NCBI GenBank assembly: GCA_023127875.1
Contig: JAGMFA010000110.1
Span: 1 to 6,770, forward strand
DNA: 6,770 nt
Origin: Candidatus Zixiibacteriota bacterium
GTDB taxonomy: Bacteria; Zixibacteria; MSB-5A5; SM1-73
Reading direction: 5' to 3'
A program made the translations under genes and the position numbers. Below the pieces are notes generated by a model that was not told the origin of the DNA, did not search any database, and was given only the letters and a program-made list of their open reading frames with translations. Every line of letters starts with the position of its first letter. Position 1 is the first letter of the stretch. Of this stretch, positions 1 through 4,677 are shown piece by piece.

Positions 1-653
1 TCCTGGAAAAGATCGCCCACCGGTATGACCAACCTTCCGCCGATTTTCAACTGATCCACCAATGGTTGCGGAATATGATCAGGTGCGGCAGTGACTATGA
101 CCCCATCAAATGGAGCATGTTCCTCCCAACCCTGATAACCATCCGCACATTTGACCGTGATATTTTTGTATTCCATCTTCTTCAGTCTCATCTCAGCCAC
201 CTCCGCCAGAGAACAGATAATCTCTATGGTATAAACCTCTTTGGCAATCTCAGCTAAGATGGCCGCCTGATAACCTGATCCAGTGCCAATTTCCAAGACC
301 CTCTCTCCCCCCTTTAAGCCTAAGAGTTCGGTCATTAGGGCAACGATGTAAGGCTGGGAGATGGTCTGTTCTTCTCCGATGGGAAGTGGTCCATCAGTGT
401 AGGCAACGTCTCGTAAGCCTTCTGCAACGAAGAGATGACGGGGAACCTTCCGCATGGCATCCAGGACAAGCTTGTCCTTCACCCCTCTTGCCTCTATCTG
501 GGTCACCACCATCCTCTCCCTTCGCTCCGAATAAATTCCCTCTTGTGTTTTTTCTTCTGTCATCTGAGTTTCCTTATTTTTTGACTCCTTACAAGAGAAG
601 GGAAAGAATAAAATCACCAATGCCGGCAACCAGAATAAACATACTTTGAACAT
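1..653 (-). CDS. pcm: Protein-L-isoaspartate O-methyltransferase, 3'-truncated by window edge, with exported-type N-terminus
   Basis: The enzyme methylates L-isoaspartyl residues in aged proteins using S-adenosylmethionine, starting their repair. Translated from 653 the frame gives 217 codons before the window ends. Visible family motifs are [16 protein letters not shown] (residues 87-102, substrate and acid-loop region), the SAM-binding motif [16 protein letters not shown] (119-133), [10 protein letters not shown] (182-191) and GGRLVIPVG (205-213). Only the last few residues are missing compared with the usual ~210 aa enzyme. Residues 1-20 are basic-hydrophobic and end in F-S-C (Cys21), so the full form could be a lipoprotein or periplasmic enzyme; Pro at -3 makes the lipobox atypical. 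Two starts are plausible: ATG at 653 (GGGAAG 10 nt upstream) and ATG at 563 (Met31, AAGGAA 6 nt upstream), the latter giving a cytoplasmic protein. Family assignment is secure; location is not. Confidence 0.93.
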   Translation of the reverse strand, partial: MFKVCLFWLPALVILFFPFSCKESKNKETQMTEEKTQEGIYSERRERMVVTQIEARGVKDKLVLDAMRKVPRHLFVAEGLRDVAYTDGPLPIGEEQTISQPYIVALMTELLGLKGGERVLEIGTGSGYQAAILAEIAKEVYTIEIICSLAEVAEMRLKKMEYKNITVKCADGYQGWEEHAPFDGVIVTAAPDHIPQPLVDQLKIGGRLVIPVGDLFQ

Positions 654-710
654 AAGAAATCATCTTCCCAGACGGGTCTCCGTCTTTCTTTTGTTAAAAA
701 TTTACGATTA

Positions 711-739
711 ATAATAAGTTAATTTTTTTATGGTGTCAA
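711..739 (-). promoter_or_regulatory. Sigma70-type promoter of pcm
   Basis: On the minus strand TTGACA (739-734), a 17-nt spacer and TATTAT (716-711) form a near-consensus housekeeping promoter. Predicted transcription starts near 704, leaving a leader of about 50 nt before the pcm ATG at 653. The leader holds a 6-bp hairpin, AGACGG/CCGTCT, at 670-685 that abuts the GGGAAG ribosome-binding site of the upstream start. Confidence 0.6.
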
Positions 740-781
740 CAATTTATTTTAATTTTGGGGACAGGTATAGGTACATGGTAT

Positions 782-809
782 CCACCCAGACGGGTGGGCA
801 TCTGCCCAC
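782..809. repeat. Two overlapping, mutually exclusive palindromes
   Basis: CCACCC-AGAC-GGGTGG (782-797) overlaps GTGGGCA-TC-TGCCCAC (794-809). The shared GGTGGG segment can pair with only one side at a time. The word CCCAGACGGGT recurs at 667-677 in the pcm leader. There is no adjoining U-tract, so this looks like a REP-type element rather than a terminator, although alternative folding in RNA is possible. Confidence 0.55.
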
Positions 810-878
810 TTTTATGTTTCTGTTTATAGCTTGAGTCAAATAGTATTTCCAGTGCATATGCTCGTCCATATGGACGCA

Positions 879-894
879 CATTCATACGAATCTT
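879..894. repeat. Copy 1 of short dispersed repeat (CATTCATACGAAT)
   Basis: The 13-mer CATTCATACGAAT is identical to 3145-3157, and TCATACGAATCTT is shared with 980-992. It sits in the intergenic region beside a GTCCATATGGAC palindrome (864-875). Its origin is unknown. Confidence 0.5.
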
Positions 895-966
895 ATTGGT
901 GGTAGATTGAGCACACCTTCATCTGCCTGGGGAAACCGTTCTCTTAAAATCTCAACCAGTGATTTA

Positions 967-1212
967 TTATGCGAAGCACTCATACGAATCTTCGTTTAGA
1001 AAGCCTCTGAGAGCCTCTTTTTTAAAAACCTTCTTGACTCTTGAAGGTTTTTTGAGAAAATAACCCACCCTTTTTAAAAAATCAACCCTTTTAACCTTTA
1101 AAAACTCAAATTCCTCCTCACTTAAATAAATCAGTCTACAAACCTGGATACCTTGTGCCTGTACTCTCCTGATTTAGCGTAAATTATCTGGCTTGGAAGT
1201 CCAATAGAGCAT
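967..1212 (-). pseudogene. Decayed reading frame of unknown family with an internal stop
   Basis: On the minus strand an ATG at 1212 opens 12 codons, hits TAA (1176-1174), then the same frame continues for 68 sense codons to TAA at 967. The second part has protein-like composition: GIQVCRLIYLSEEEFEFLK is followed by a strongly basic segment containing FLKKPSRVKKVFKKEALRG. There is no ribosome-binding site before the ATG and no start codon just after the internal TAA. A single CAA-to-TAA change could have broken one gene. I do not recognise the family; a chance open frame in AT-rich DNA is the alternative. Confidence 0.25.
978..992. repeat. Copy 2 of short dispersed repeat (TCATACGAATCTT)
   Basis: The segment TCATACGAATCTT (980-992) matches 882-894 exactly. 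CGAAG/CTTCG arms (972-976 and 990-994) flank it, so it could form a weak hairpin. It overlaps the 3' end of the decayed frame at 967-1212. Confidence 0.45.
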
Positions 1213-1243
1213 GCCTTATTAATACTTTAGACAACGGAAAAGA

Positions 1244-1909
1244 TCATTTCTTGGGCAACTTTCGCAAAATGTCTTCGGTTGTGGTCACATAAGCAAATCC
1301 AAAAGCTAAGTTTTTCAGTGTGGCTAAATGCAAGTCTTCATTTACACTCCCAGTGGCATCTAATAAAAAGAAGACCCGTTGGTCTCTGATGTAGGCATCC
1401 CGTGCAGTCGATTCACAACACAAGTTTGTCATTACCCCGGTGATAATCAGATCGGTGATATTAAGGCATCTTAAGGTGATCTCCAGATCAGTGTTATAAA
1501 ATGCACTGTACCGGTGTTTATAAATGATTTTTTCCTCTGTCAGGGGAGCTATCTTCGGGTGGATTTCCGCATCCTTAGTATTCTCAATGATCATGCCCTC
1601 CCACCACCAACCTAAAATTCCACCATCCCACTCTTTGTCCTTATGCACATGCGCCGTGTATATCACGGGAAGTCTCTTTTTGCGAAAGGCGTTTATTAAT
1701 TTGGCGATATTGGAGATGACCGCCAAGCCACCAGAGGTGAAAGACGGACTTTCTGGGTCAAGAAAGAAATTCTGCATATCAATCACCAAAAGACAGGATG
1801 TGGAAAATTTCGGCTTCATCTTATGCAGATTATAAGGCTTGATCTCTGTTTTCCACAAAGAGGCTTTGGTTTTTAGATTCGACTCAGTTACATAATGGTT
1901 ATTTTCCAT
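1244..1909 (-). CDS. Isochorismatase-family cysteine hydrolase
   Basis: This is a cytoplasmic hydrolase of the isochorismatase/nicotinamidase superfamily, which cleaves amides or vinyl ethers through a cysteine nucleophile. Start chosen at ATG 1909 (221 aa) because GGGAG lies 6 nt upstream; the frame stays open to a TTG at 1957, but that extension runs into a palindromic repeat. Numbered from that TTG, the catalytic triad is Asp60 (LLVIDMQNFF), Lys147 (YKHRYSAF) and Cys180 (TGVMTNLCCESTARDA), with the usual G-V-x-T cis-peptide motif before the Cys. A WWW run (117-119) in GILGWWWEGM lies in the region that usually shapes substrate choice. The substrate cannot be named: nicotinamide, ureidoacrylate, N-carbamoyl compounds or isochorismate are all possible, and no NAD or siderophore genes are nearby. 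It is co-directional with the exosortase pair but separated by 159 nt with two palindromes. Confidence 0.9.
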   Translation of the reverse strand: MENNHYVTESNLKTKASLWKTEIKPYNLHKMKPKFSTSCLLVIDMQNFFLDPESPSFTSGGLAVISNIAKLINAFRKKRLPVIYTAHVHKDKEWDGGILGWWWEGMIIENTKDAEIHPKIAPLTEEKIIYKHRYSAFYNTDLEITLRCLNITDLIITGVMTNLCCESTARDAYIRDQRVFFLLDATGSVNEDLHLATLKNLAFGFAYVTTTEDILRKLPKK

Positions 1910-1949
1910 GGATTTCTCCCAGTTTGAGTGCATCGATTTTTCGGATTTC

Positions 1950-1964
1950 CCCGCCAAAGGCGGG
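1950..1964. repeat. Palindromic repeat CCCGCC-AAA-GGCGGG, copy 1
   Basis: A perfect 6-bp stem with an AAA loop, of a type widely seen as extragenic palindromes in FCB-group and other environmental genomes. It lies just upstream of the isochorismatase start. There is no U-tract in the minus direction, so it is not a standard terminator. Confidence 0.7.
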
Positions 1965-1998
1965 ATTATTCACAAAATCCTGACGGATTCATCCTGAT

Positions 1999-2017
1999 CC
2001 CCCGCCAAAGGCGGGGG
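1999..2017. repeat. Palindromic repeat CCCCCGCC-AAA-GGCGGGGG, copy 2
   Basis: An 8-bp stem with an AAA loop, sharing its core with copy 1 at 1950-1964. The two copies are joined by a spacer containing a partial repeat of the words CCTGACGGATT and CATCCTGATC. The pair lies between the exosortase partner gene and the isochorismatase gene and may attenuate read-through or protect the upstream mRNA 3' end. Confidence 0.7.
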
Positions 2018-2068
2018 AGAACGGATTAACTCCTTCGAGTTTATTTTTATTAGGGATTCCAATAGATT

Positions 2069-2539
2069 TTATTTAGCCGCGACCTTTCGAGGCATAAAAA
2101 GATCAACTACCTGCTTTTGGGCAAAAAGTATCCACAATAAAAAGGGCAAGGTTTCGCTGAAAAGATAAAGAGGGACACTTAGCTTGTCATACCATTTTGA
2201 GACCACTCCGGGCTCAGGATTCATAAAATATATGGCTTTTGATAAAATCACGTGCCATAGGATCAGAATTAATAAACCCCATCCCAATTTGGAGGCTCTG
2301 TTTTTGAATTTCATATCTCGGGTGATGACCATCAGTGCCACAAAAGGTATCAGATTGTTGAAAATATCTTTGGGGAAGGAAAACTGCGAATTTACTCCTA
2401 ACAAGGTATGAAGGAAGAAATAAAGAGAGTCATCCAGAATTCTTATGTAAAGGTTTTGTCCCTTCCAATACCATAGGGCAAATAAGGGTAAGGAGACTAA
2501 CAAAAACTTAACTATGAACACCCACAGCTTTTCTTTCAT
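2069..2539 (-). CDS. Exosortase-associated membrane protein (XrtH partner-like)
   Basis: A 156-aa hydrophobic protein with about four membrane segments, roughly residues 7-24, 60-73, 86-105 and 122-140, plus a weaker one near 38-49. Its start overlaps the end of the exosortase gene by 32 bp, so the two are almost certainly co-translated. I see no catalytic motif. Possible landmarks are SFPKDIFNNLIPF (54-66), SKAIYFMNPEPG (100-111) and LFSETLPFLLW (126-136). Exosortase H genes are often accompanied by a small membrane protein of this size, and the position here fits that role. The function within such systems is not established; helping to position the substrate or transfer the cleaved product are inferences. 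An unrelated membrane protein remains possible. Confidence 0.7.
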   Translation of the reverse strand: MKEKLWVFIVKFLLVSLPLFALWYWKGQNLYIRILDDSLYFFLHTLLGVNSQFSFPKDIFNNLIPFVALMVITRDMKFKNRASKLGWGLLILILWHVILSKAIYFMNPEPGVVSKWYDKLSVPLYLFSETLPFLLWILFAQKQVVDLFMPRKVAAK

Positions 2540-3080
2540 AATGAACCACTTTCTCTATCCACAAAACCCAGACCGAGACGATGATCAAAATCATTGCCAC
2601 CTGCCAGAAATACAGATGCATAAAATCAAAGGTTTTGGGAGACCAATTTCCGATAATTGCGATGAATATCATTCTAATTATGTTGATTACATAAAGCAGA
2701 GGGATGCCCATTCCGGCTCCGATTAATTTTTTCCTATAGCTGGCTGGATAAGCGATCATTGCGGCCAAAAAGATTAACATCTCGTAAAGCCCGGTGCATT
2801 CCCCTATCACCTCCATGGAGAAATAACTTAAGCTGACTACTCGCCCACTTACATTTACACTCATTCCAAAAAGTTTCAAAAAAAGTCCGGTCACATCCGC
2901 AGTCACCACCATCAGCCAAGTTAGCTGAGGATTGAATTTGTCGCTTAAGAAAGGGAAAGTCGTAGTTAAGATAATTAAGAGACCCAAAAAAACAATGCAG
3001 AATTTAATGATTGCTTTGTGAGCTTTTTTCTTCGATTTGGCTCTTTCTATTTTTGCTTTATTTTTTTTTCGTTTTTTCAT
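2508..3080 (-). CDS. xrtH: Exosortase/archaeosortase-family transpeptidase, XrtH-like
   Basis: An integral membrane enzyme that recognises a C-terminal tripartite tail on exported proteins, cleaves it and is thought to transfer the protein to a surface acceptor. It is 190 aa, short like XrtH rather than the long exosortases. The expected catalytic residues are visible: Cys95 in VIGECTGLYEM (91-101), Arg136 in VINIIRMIFI (131-140) and His155 in FDFMHLYFWQV (151-161). Membrane segments fall near 24-44, 53-71, 98-111, 120-146 and 158-175. The N-terminus is very basic (MKKRKKNKAKIERAKSKKK), consistent with a cytoplasmic start. No clear ribosome-binding site precedes ATG 3080. A likely substrate gene lies at 3761-4234. 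Codons 4-7 contain a run of nine A, a possible slippage site. Family confidence is high; the H subtype is inferred from size and the substrate tail. Confidence 0.88.
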   Translation of the reverse strand: MKKRKKNKAKIERAKSKKKAHKAIIKFCIVFLGLLIILTTTFPFLSDKFNPQLTWLMVVTADVTGLFLKLFGMSVNVSGRVVSLSYFSMEVIGECTGLYEMLIFLAAMIAYPASYRKKLIGAGMGIPLLYVINIIRMIFIAIIGNWSPKTFDFMHLYFWQVAMILIIVSVWVLWIEKVVHYERKAVGVHS

Positions 3081-3144
3081 AGGCTTTGTGCAATGCAGTT
3101 GCTCGACTCATAGATCCCAATCTCAAGATACTGCTGTGCGTCTG

Positions 3145-3157
3145 CATTCATACGAAT
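3145..3157. repeat. Copy 3 of short dispersed repeat (CATTCATACGAAT)
   Basis: Identical over 13 bp to 879-891. It lies in the 117-nt gap between hicB and the exosortase gene, next to the palindrome TGAACC-GTAT-GGTTCA (3159-3174). TTCATA-CGAA-TATGAA (3147-3162) can also pair, so two small hairpins compete here. Confidence 0.5.
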
Positions 3158-3197
3158 ATGAACCGTATGGTTCACACCTGCGGATAAATTGGGCGAC

Positions 3198-3374
3198 TTA
3201 TCGTTGCGTCAGGAGCTTCTCCTGACGCTCGGAAAGGTATCCCTCGATAGCTTCCTTTATGTTGGCTAATGCTTCCTCCATCGTTTCACCTTGAGAATGA
3301 CATCCTTTGAGAGCTGGACAGTGTACGGAGTAACCTCCATCTTCCTCCGGTTCTAAAATTACTTTAAACTTCAC
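3198..3374 (-). CDS. hicB: Orphan HicB-family antitoxin-like protein
   Basis: A 58-aa protein read from GTG at 3374, whose ribosome-binding site AAAGGAGG sits 8 nt upstream. The sequence VKFKVILEPEEDGGYSVH followed by CPALKGCHSQGETMEEALANIKEAI is the HicB/UPF0150 partial RNase H-like fold: G-G-Y, a P-x-L-x-G-C turn, Q-G-E-T and E-A-L-x-N-I-K-E-A-I. In HicAB modules this protein neutralises the HicA mRNA interferase. No HicA frame is visible on either side, so it is an orphan, as is common for this family. It has no added DNA-binding domain. Residues 50-57 are encoded by a perfect palindromic repeat (3206-3228), suggesting an insertion replaced the native C-terminus. It lies 117 nt upstream of the exosortase gene on the same strand and could share its transcript. 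Confidence 0.85.
   Translation of the reverse strand: MKFKVILEPEEDGGYSVHCPALKGCHSQGETMEEALANIKEAIEGYLSERQEKLLTQR
3206..3228. repeat. Perfect palindrome GCGTCAGGAG-CTT-CTCCTGACGC inside the hicB 3' end
   Basis: A 10-bp perfect stem with a 3-nt loop. It is read through as the last codons of hicB, before TAA at 3198. There is no U-tract after it on either strand, so a REP-like inserted element is more likely than a terminator. In mRNA it could stabilise the hicB 3' end or damp read-through into the exosortase gene. Confidence 0.65.
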
Positions 3375-3476
3375 TCGGTTTACCTCCTTTAGAGTATTGA
3401 TGAGACTTTAGACTTCCCGGACTGGGATTAATTTTAACCTGCGGAGGTGTTTTTTAAAACGACGTTTGACCTCCCC

Positions 3477-3495
3477 GTTGCTTAAGAACACCAAC
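3477..3495. repeat. Diverged copy of the GTTGGTG...CACCAAC palindrome
   Basis: GTTGCTTAAGAACACCAAC matches 17 of 19 positions of the intact palindrome core at 5878-5896, but one arm has lost pairing. It lies in the hicB leader. It is probably a decayed copy of the same dispersed element. Confidence 0.5.
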
Positions 3496-3520
3496 TAAAG
3501 GCGATATTTTTTACATTCTT

Positions 3521-3563
3521 ATTATAATTCTTTTTGCATTTTTGGCAAGTTTAATTTTCGTTT
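3521..3563 (-). promoter_or_regulatory. Promoter ahead of hicB-xrtH with 19-bp shared upstream box
   Basis: On the minus strand TTGCCA (3548-3543), a 16-nt spacer and a perfect TATAAT (3526-3521) form a good sigma70-type promoter, with the start predicted near 3514. The 19-bp box AAACGAAAATTAAACTTGC (3563-3545) covers the region just upstream and the first part of the -35. The same 19 bp recur, at matching spacing from another TATAAT, ahead of the substrate gene (4348-4330). The box could be an UP element or an activator/repressor site. Confidence 0.6.
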
Positions 3564-3760
3564 CCAAATACCCATCTAAGGAAGTTAAGTCGGACGATCC
3601 GTTTGAGGTGTATGCTTTCTATAACCCGCACGGGAACTCCTCGTGTCTCTTTGGAATTAAGGCGTCCGAATTCTGTATCCGTAGGATAAGCCTTTTATGA
3701 TCACCATATTTTATTCATGGTAAGATCACCGGTTCCTGAATTGATACTGCCTGATCGCAG

Positions 3761-4234
3761 TTAAATGGTCTGCTTTTTTCTTCTCAAAATAAAGGCTGTG
3801 CTCGCAATCAACAACATAACTAAGACGATAATTCCCCACTGAGTTAAAGCAGGCCCACATGGGCGCTCACACATCGTAAGGGGATAACCACTTGGGGGGC
3901 ACGGGCCAAGAAATGCCACAATTCCACAGTCCCATTGACCGATGGGATGATCGGTTGAATCAGTTGGCGCTAAAGTATAGATATAGAAAGGAGGATTTTT
4001 CTTGTCAACTATTATCAAAATCTTAACACATATGGTGTCTGAAGCAAAATTCCTAATTCTCCAAGTATCGCCGGAGTATCCTGGCAGCGGGCAAGGCTCA
4101 ATATGCCATCCTTGTTCATCGTGAAGAATATCCACTTGATAAACTTCGCCCTCCGTTTGTCCAAAGACTAACGAAGAAAAAATCAAGAAACCTATGGTGG
4201 TTATTCCCACAAAAATGTAGATTTTGTTTCTCAT
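3761..4234 (-). CDS. Exported cysteine-rich protein with IPTL-CTERM-like exosortase sorting tail
   Basis: A 157-aa protein with an N-terminal signal peptide (about 1-25, likely cut after LVFG) and a C-terminal tripartite tail: a PALTQWG signature (128-134), a hydrophobic span (135-150) and RRKK (151-154). This matches the IPTLxxWG tail recognised by XrtH exosortases, with Gly-Pro-Ala-Leu in place of Ile-Pro-Thr-Leu. The mature part of about 100 aa has six cysteines (48, 69, 103, 112, 122, 126), enough for three disulfides, and several W and P residues. I do not recognise its fold. Start ATG 4234 has a strong AAGGAGGT ribosome-binding site. The exosortase gene lies 680 bp downstream on the same strand. 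Predicted fate: Sec export, tail recognition, cleavage near the WG motif and surface attachment or release; this is inferred from family knowledge. Confidence 0.85.
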   Translation of the reverse strand: MRNKIYIFVGITTIGFLIFSSLVFGQTEGEVYQVDILHDEQGWHIEPCPLPGYSGDTWRIRNFASDTICVKILIIVDKKNPPFYIYTLAPTDSTDHPIGQWDCGIVAFLGPCPPSGYPLTMCERPCGPALTQWGIIVLVMLLIASTAFILRRKKQTI

Positions 4235-4304
4235 TTTTTAACCACCTCCTTACTGAAATGATTGCCTTCTATCCTCTTGACATAATGGTTTCCCCATTTT
4301 TTAT

Positions 4305-4348
4305 ATTATAATTTATATTTAGAACTTATGCAAGTTTAATTTTCGTTT
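4305..4348 (-). promoter_or_regulatory. Promoter of the sorted protein gene with the 19-bp shared box
   Basis: The minus strand shows TTGCAT (4333-4328), a 17-nt spacer and a perfect TATAAT (4310-4305), with a start predicted near 4298 and a 64-nt leader. The weak -35 is preceded by the same 19-bp box AAACGAAAATTAAACTTGC (4348-4330) found upstream of hicB. Sequence between the box and the TATAAT is not conserved, so selection on promoter elements explains the match better than a recent bulk duplication. Confidence 0.6.
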
Positions 4349-4377
4349 TCACGCTTAGGACAACAAAGTAAAAAACC

Positions 4378-4405
4378 TTGACATGGGGATTGGGAGCAGT
4401 ATATT
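4378..4405 (+). promoter_or_regulatory. Possible plus-strand sigma70 promoter
   Basis: A perfect TTGACA (4378-4383), a 16-nt spacer and TATATT (4400-4405). It would transcribe across the degenerate tRNA to the gene at 4678 with a leader of about 265 nt. It may be a remnant tRNA promoter or the true promoter of that gene. Confidence 0.45.
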
Positions 4406-4533
4406 GACGAAGTAAAATATAGAACTGCTAAAGGTGATATTCTTTGGGTGTTAGATTTCATGGTGATCTAGGACTTATTCAAACTGACAAAAGAGGAAAG
4501 TGAATGACCGTCTAACTTCCCAAATCCTAACGT

Positions 4534-4616
4534 GGAGGGCTGTAAATACGTAGATTCAAAGGTTGACATCTTAACTGGCAGTCAAAAGGTCACGGGTTCG
4601 AGTCCCGTCAGCTCCA
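4534..4616 (+). pseudogene. Degenerate tRNA with intact T-arm and 3' acceptor strand
   Basis: The segment ACGGG-TTCGAGT-CCCGT (4592-4608) is a perfect T-arm with the canonical TTCGA loop, followed by acceptor strand CAGCTCC and discriminator A (4609-4616), then T6. The complementary 5' strand appears as GGAG-gg-CTG (4534-4542) with two extra bases, followed by the expected TA. TTGAC (4563-4567) and GTCAA (4581-4585) could be an anticodon stem, but the loop is 13 nt instead of 7, and no D-arm can be drawn. The isotype is therefore unreadable. It is either a decayed tRNA or a 3' tRNA segment left behind by an integrating element. Confidence 0.55.
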
Positions 4617-4677
4617 TTTTTTGATTGAAGTGTCCAGAAGGCAAAAGTTCTCTAACCTTTAACTCCAAGGAGGTCAT

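Larger units (their letters stand above)
654..1243. other. Repeat-rich intergenic region
   Basis: This 590-bp stretch separates pcm from the isochorismatase gene. It holds the pcm promoter and leader, overlapping palindromes at 782-809, two copies of a TCATACGAATCTT word (near 882 and 980), and a decayed minus-strand reading frame at 967-1212. No intact gene is apparent. Short frames chained by start/stop overlaps (882-983 and 885 downward) have no ribosome-binding site and no recognisable protein. Confidence 0.6.
3375..3760. other. Leader and promoter region of hicB plus possible relic coding sequence
   Basis: The gap holds the hicB promoter (3521-3563), a leader of about 140 nt with a possible GGAGGT/ACCTCC stem (3443-3448 with 3469-3474), a diverged repeat (3477-3495), and a hairpin past the end of the substrate gene (GATCACCAT and ATGGTaaGATC arms, 3699-3727) that lacks a U-tract. 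On the plus strand a frame with no start codon is open from 3470 to TGA at 3700; it reads TKGDIFYILIIILFAFL and then a hydrophilic part, like the N-terminus of a membrane-anchored protein, but it may be a relic or chance. Confidence 0.45.
4235..4677. other. Intergenic region between divergent genes
   Basis: This 443-bp stretch holds the minus-strand substrate promoter and leader, a plus-strand promoter-like sequence (4378-4405) and a degenerate tRNA (4534-4616). A 28-codon plus-strand stretch (4382-4465) reads WEQYIDEVKYRTAKGDILW before a stop. Its CTAAAGGTGATATTCTTT (4428-4445) matches 16 of 18 bases at 3495-3512, hinting at relics of related sequence. No intact gene is seen. Confidence 0.5.

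Noticed and set aside
66..649. Plus-strand frames over the pcm region (66-257 and 386-649)
   Set aside because: The minus-strand Pcm motifs account for this region fully; the plus translations are low-complexity and resemble nothing.
882..985. Chain of tiny minus-strand frames with start/stop overlaps (33 and 49 codons)
   Set aside because: The overlaps arise from the repeated word ATTCGTATGA; there is no ribosome-binding site and no protein-like conservation can be argued.
1524..1835. Plus-strand 103-codon frame opposite the isochorismatase gene
   Set aside because: The minus strand carries an unmistakable cysteine-hydrolase triad; the plus frame has no recognisable protein and no ribosome-binding site.
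1910..1957. Longer isochorismatase form starting at TTG 1957 or ATG 1933
   Set aside because: The extra residues come partly from the CCCGCC palindrome and neither start has a ribosome-binding site as good as GGGAG before ATG 1909.
1950..2017. Two CCCGCC palindromes as a CRISPR array or terminators
   Set aside because: There are only two copies with imperfect surroundings and no regular spacers; no U-tract follows on either strand.
3083..3157. 24-codon minus-strand frame whose TGA overlaps the xrtH ATG, looking like translational coupling
   Set aside because: It begins within a dispersed repeat, lacks a ribosome-binding site and has no recognisable sequence; chance overlap is likely.
3699..3727. 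Hairpin after the substrate gene as an intrinsic terminator
   Set aside because: The stem is bulged and AT-rich with no U-tract in the minus direction.
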